From NCBI GenBank assembly GCA_030636255.1, contig DAOVXH010000011.1, positions 1 to 18,791 of the forward strand: a stretch of DNA of 18,791 nt. The letters run 5' to 3'. The notes beneath the pieces were generated by a model. That model saw only the letters and a program-made list of their open reading frames with translations. It was not told the origin of the DNA and ran no database searches. The DNA comes from Methanomassiliicoccales archaeon. GTDB lineage: Archaea > Thermoplasmatota > Thermoplasmata > SG8-5. This document shows, in pieces, positions 16,652 through 18,791 of the stretch. A program made the translations under genes and the position numbers. Position 1 is the first letter of the stretch, and each line of letters starts with the position of its first letter.

Positions 16652-16702
16652 GGTAATATACTATAATAAATTATATTTTTATAATGATGACATTTATATA
16701 TG
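16652..16702. promoter_or_regulatory. AT-rich divergent promoter region, with TATA box TTTATATA at 16693-16700 (+)
   Basis: This stretch is almost pure A+T and holds TATA-like elements on both strands. TTTATATA at 16693-16700 faces the TPR gene and would give a start near 16723, just past the first ATG (16715) and a few bases before a second in-frame ATG (16730). On the minus strand, TATAAAAATATAA-type sequence (about 16668-16684) could serve purH and would give a leader of roughly 150 bases. Confidence 0.5.
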
Positions 16703-16714
16703 TAAAACCTCATT

Positions 16715-18244
16715 ATGAATGATGAGTGGATGCACATGTCAGGTTTAAAAACTTCAGGTGTGACTGGCACATTGATTTTCCTTGGTTCTGTTGGAGCAAT
16801 AGGAAATCTCAGGAAGGGAAGCGTTACCAAGATGATTTCTCAGGGTAATGAACATTATAGAAAGGGAAGACTGGGTGATGCTGTCAGGGCCTATAATCAG
16901 GCCATAAAAATGGACCCGGAGAACGAGGTTGCATGGAATAATAAAGGGCTCATTCTTGCTGTGGCAGGCAACTTTCAGGAGGCTTTGAAATGCCACATGA
17001 AGGCAATTGAATTAGACCCGAAACATGTTGATGCCATATCCAATGTTGGAATGGCCTATACCAAGTTGGAGAATCATGATGAGGCCATTGAATGGTATGA
17101 TAAAGCCTTAAAAATCAATCCAAAGCATGAGACAACCTGGAATAATAAGGGGAATTTACTTTCCAAACTTGAAAGATATGAAGAATCAATGGAATGCTAT
17201 GATAAGGCATTGAAGATAAATCCAAATTACCTGGCTGCCATGAATAACAAGGCAGTTGAATTAATTCATTTGAAAAGATATGACCAGGCACTTACACTGC
17301 TCAATAAGGTTCTGAAAGGCAGGCCATTATTTTCCGAAGGATGGTATGTGAAAGGAAAAGCATATATCGGAATGGGAAAGTTTGAAAAGGCCATTGTCTG
17401 CCTTGAACGGTCACATCGTCTAAATCCTAATTTTATTCAGGCCAAGAAGGCACTGGATGTTCTGAGAAAGAAGCTGGTTGAGCCACCAGGAAAGGGTGAG
17501 GCAAAAAAGAAACGCCCAAAAACAGATAGGGAACAGAAAAAACTGGAAAAGAGCATTGAAAAGGAAATTCTCAAGCCCAGGGTATCAGTTGAAAAAATAG
17601 GCGATGAATTTGAAAGGCCGGAGGAACATCTCAACAAGGATGAGCGGGCAGTTCTGGAATTCATTACTGACGATGATAAATCAAAAACAGCCCTGAAAAA
17701 GGAACTGGGCAATAAGATGAGCCTGCCAGCTCTTGAACGGAGCCTTGAAGGCCTGGAGAGGGTTGGGCTTGTGGCTGTTAACTCAGATGGTCGTGGAAAA
17801 TATTACTCAAAGACCGAGGCACTGGGCAGCATTGAAGAAGAGCTCATTGAGGAAAAAGAAGATATCGAGGAAACAGACCTGGGCAATGATTATCATGCAT
17901 TTATCACCAGAGGCAGGAAATATATTGACAGAGAGCAGTACAAGGATGCAGCCAGTGCATTGAAAAAAGCATTGAAGATTAATCCCTACGACGATATGGG
18001 AATCTGCCTCATGGCCCAGACACAGTATGAACTGGGTAACCGTGACAGGGCGATAAATACCATATCAAAGATCCTTAACAAAAAGCCGGACTTCATTCCA
18101 GCATGGTTCACGCTGGCCAATGCAAGCCTGAAACACAAGCAGTATCAAGACGCCTTTGATTGTTATGGGAAAATTTTGGAACTGCAGCCCAACAATTCAG
18201 AGGCAAAAAAGGGATTTGACAAGGCAAAAAAAGCACTGAAATGA
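16715..18244 (+). CDS. TPR protein with central winged-helix-like domain
   Basis: The protein has 509 residues. A short hydrophobic N-terminal stretch (TGTLIFLGSVGAIG, 17-30) may be a weak membrane anchor. Six TPR repeats follow (about 38-71, 72-105, 106-139, 140-173, 174-207, 208-241), with consensus features such as AWNNKG, YDKALKINP and W/Y/L at standard positions. Next come a basic lysine-rich linker (about 250-290), a region that looks like a winged helix (about 305-366: DERAVLEFI, KTALKKELG, a recognition-helix-like LPALERSLEGLERVGLV and a wing ending in GRGKYYS), an acidic linker (367-390) and three more TPRs (about 392-425, 426-459, 460-493). It is probably a scaffold with possible DNA or protein binding; no target can be named. 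The start is uncertain: ATGs at 16715, 16730 and 16736 are all in frame, none has a clear Shine-Dalgarno, and TATA spacing favours 16730. The gene is divergent from purH. Confidence 0.8.
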   Translation: MNDEWMHMSGLKTSGVTGTLIFLGSVGAIGNLRKGSVTKMISQGNEHYRKGRLGDAVRAYNQAIKMDPENEVAWNNKGLILAVAGNFQEALKCHMKAIELDPKHVDAISNVGMAYTKLENHDEAIEWYDKALKINPKHETTWNNKGNLLSKLERYEESMECYDKALKINPNYLAAMNNKAVELIHLKRYDQALTLLNKVLKGRPLFSEGWYVKGKAYIGMGKFEKAIVCLERSHRLNPNFIQAKKALDVLRKKLVEPPGKGEAKKKRPKTDREQKKLEKSIEKEILKPRVSVEKIGDEFERPEEHLNKDERAVLEFITDDDKSKTALKKELGNKMSLPALERSLEGLERVGLVAVNSDGRGKYYSKTEALGSIEEELIEEKEDIEETDLGNDYHAFITRGRKYIDREQYKDAASALKKALKINPYDDMGICLMAQTQYELGNRDRAINTISKILNKKPDFIPAWFTLANASLKHKQYQDAFDCYGKILELQPNNSEAKKGFDKAKKALK

Positions 18245-18307
18245 GCTTGAAATACCTTCATAAACCAATCTAAACACCTGCAAGGTTCTCAATGAGATTT
18301 CTACAGT

Positions 18308-18325
18308 ATAATCTTAATAATCTTA
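18308..18325 (+). repeat. Tandem 9-bp direct repeat upstream of TATA box
   Basis: ATAATCTTA occurs twice back to back (18308-18316 and 18317-18325). The copies end about 20 bases upstream of the TATA box of the next gene, where an archaeal activator could bind. Low complexity makes chance occurrence possible. Confidence 0.4.
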
Positions 18326-18340
18326 TAGCCAGTGCTTCCC

Positions 18341-18353
18341 AAAAACTTATATA
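18341..18353 (+). promoter_or_regulatory. Strong archaeal promoter (BRE plus TATA) for the small basic protein
   Basis: AAAAACTTATATA is a close match to the archaeal purine-rich BRE followed by a TATA box. It is centred near 18350, predicting transcription from about 18376. This puts the leader hairpin at almost the very 5' end of the mRNA. Confidence 0.65.
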
Positions 18354-18378
18354 TTCATGGCATCCTTATAGGTCTGGC

Positions 18379-18406
18379 ACCTATCTGGCTGTTTTAGCCA
18401 GTAGGT
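18379..18406 (+). promoter_or_regulatory. 5' leader hairpin
   Basis: ACCTA-T-CTGGCT (18379-18390) pairs with AGCCAG-TAGGT (18396-18406) around a GTTTT loop. The stem has 11 perfect base pairs with one bulged T at 18384. It ends ten bases before the GGAGG at 18416-18420. It may stabilise the 5' end of the message or control translation. Confidence 0.55.
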
Positions 18407-18415
18407 ATCAAAAAC

Positions 18416-18420
18416 GGAGG
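18416..18420 (+). promoter_or_regulatory. Strong ribosome binding site
   Basis: GGAGG lies seven bases before the ATG at 18428, which fixes the start against the in-frame ATG at 18434. It contrasts with the + strand genes at 12183 and 16715, which lack a recognisable site. Confidence 0.75.
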
Positions 18421-18427
18421 AACAAAA

Positions 18428-18646
18428 ATGGTAATGGAAGCAATAAGTGTGGACAAGGCAATTGATATTGCCAAGAGGAAGGGTCTGAAACCCGGCCGTG
18501 TCAAGGGCACAAAGGGAGTTCAGTTCACCAAGGGAAAGAACCCACGTCTGGAGATTATTGACTGGGATGAATTTAAGACAACCCTCGGAAAGAGAAAGCT
18601 GCAGGTATATGAGAGTGGCGGCTGGATGAAGATAATGAAGAAGTGA
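18428..18646 (+). CDS. Small basic protein of unknown function
   Basis: The protein has 72 residues, is lysine/arginine-rich and has no cysteine. A predicted N-terminal helix (VDKAIDIAKRKG, 8-19) is followed by a Gly/Lys-rich stretch (KPGRVKGTKGVQFTKGKN), then IDWDEFKTTL and a C-terminal segment QVYESGGWMKIMKK. I do not recognise the family. Small size and high positive charge would fit nucleic-acid or ribosome binding, but this is only inference. The surroundings argue for a real and well-expressed gene: a near-consensus promoter, a structured leader, a strong ribosome binding site and an intrinsic-type terminator immediately at the stop. It appears to be monocistronic. Confidence 0.85.
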   Translation: MVMEAISVDKAIDIAKRKGLKPGRVKGTKGVQFTKGKNPRLEIIDWDEFKTTLGKRKLQVYESGGWMKIMKK

Positions 18647-18680
18647 TGGCAAGACCATCACTTTTTTTAATTTTTTTTAA
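18641..18680 (+). terminator. Intrinsic-type terminator overlapping the stop codon
   Basis: AAGTGATGG (18641-18649) pairs with CCATCACTT (18655-18663) around a CAAGA loop. The T run that follows is broken only by two As (18662-18680). The TGA stop (18644-18646) is inside the stem. The T tracts alone should stop archaeal RNA polymerase. Confidence 0.8.
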
Positions 18681-18683
18681 TAT

Positions 18684-18791
18684 TTAGTATTCAAACATAT
18701 CATTTTCAGATTTTTCCGGTTCAGCTGGCTTGCTTTCTCCGATTATGGCTTTGCATCTAAGACAGGTCAAACGACCATCTGCATAGCTGGC
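18684..18791 (-). CDS. C-terminal end of an unidentified CxxC protein (partial)
   Basis: On the minus strand a frame is open from the window edge to a TAA at 18684-18686, giving 35 residues. They contain DGRLTCLRCKAIIGE (one CxxC pair, likely half of a zinc site) followed by an acidic, Pro/Glu-rich tail ending NDMFEY. The acidic end and composition look like real coding sequence, and the frame abuts the convergent terminator at 18641-18680. The rest of the gene lies outside the window, so it cannot be named. Confidence 0.6.
   Translation of the reverse strand, partial: ASYADGRLTCLRCKAIIGESKPAEPEKSENDMFEY

Overview
The window looks like a piece of an archaeal chromosome, most likely from a folate-using heterotroph of the Thermoplasmatota (relatives of marine group II, MBG-D or DHVE2). 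This lineage guess is an inference. Its grounds are TATA-box promoters with short or absent leaders, an archaeal GspE/FlaI-type secretion ATPase system with a class III (pilin-like) signal, a giant CARDB-domain surface protein with cytosolic zinc ribbons, and the pairing of PurH with FolC, which implies tetrahydrofolate rather than methanopterin chemistry. No rRNA, tRNA, CRISPR array, transposase or other mobile element was seen. Coding density is high and no gene-free stretch exceeds about 220 bases.

Layout. (1) 1-5378 (+): the 3' part of a giant cell-surface protein, with beta-helix-like and Ig-like modules, four CARDB-like domains, one transmembrane helix and four zinc ribbons in a cytosolic tail. 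A strong hairpin (5389-5410) separates it from the convergent operon. (2) 12049-5498 (-): a tightly packed five-gene type IV pilus/Tad-like operon in the order pilin-like protein, ATPase A, membrane subunit TadB-like, membrane subunit TadC-like, ATPase B. The TadC-like subunit carries three calcium-loop repeats in its predicted external loop. (3) 12183-12830 (+): a small zinc-ribbon/TPR protein divergent from the pilus operon. (4) 12831-13047: a convergent spacer with two inverted repeats, one of them a perfect 14-bp stem enclosing a second hairpin. (5) 16496-13048 (-): purH followed by a gene that fuses folylpolyglutamate synthase (folC) to endonuclease III (nth). The purH leader has four alternating complementary segments. 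(6) 16715-18244 (+): a TPR / winged-helix-like / TPR protein. (7) 18428-18646 (+): a small basic conserved-looking protein with a strong promoter, a hairpin near the expected mRNA 5' end, a strong ribosome binding site and an intrinsic-type terminator. (8) 18684-18791 (-): the C-terminal end of an unidentified CxxC protein.

How the genes fit together. The five-gene operon should build a surface filament or secretion machine. The giant CARDB protein next to it is a plausible surface partner, but nothing in the sequence proves a link. purH and folC share folate: PurH consumes 10-formyl-tetrahydrofolate, and FolC makes the polyglutamate form that retains it. Their stop-start spacing suggests translational coupling. 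The DNA-repair domain fused to FolC has no obvious metabolic reason to be there and is the most surprising gene structure in the window.

The strongest candidates for something undescribed are the FolC-Nth fusion, the calcium-loop insertion in a pilus platform protein, the mirrored double ATPase / double platform operon, and three structured non-coding segments (purH leader, 12967-13035 nested palindrome, 18379-18406 leader hairpin).
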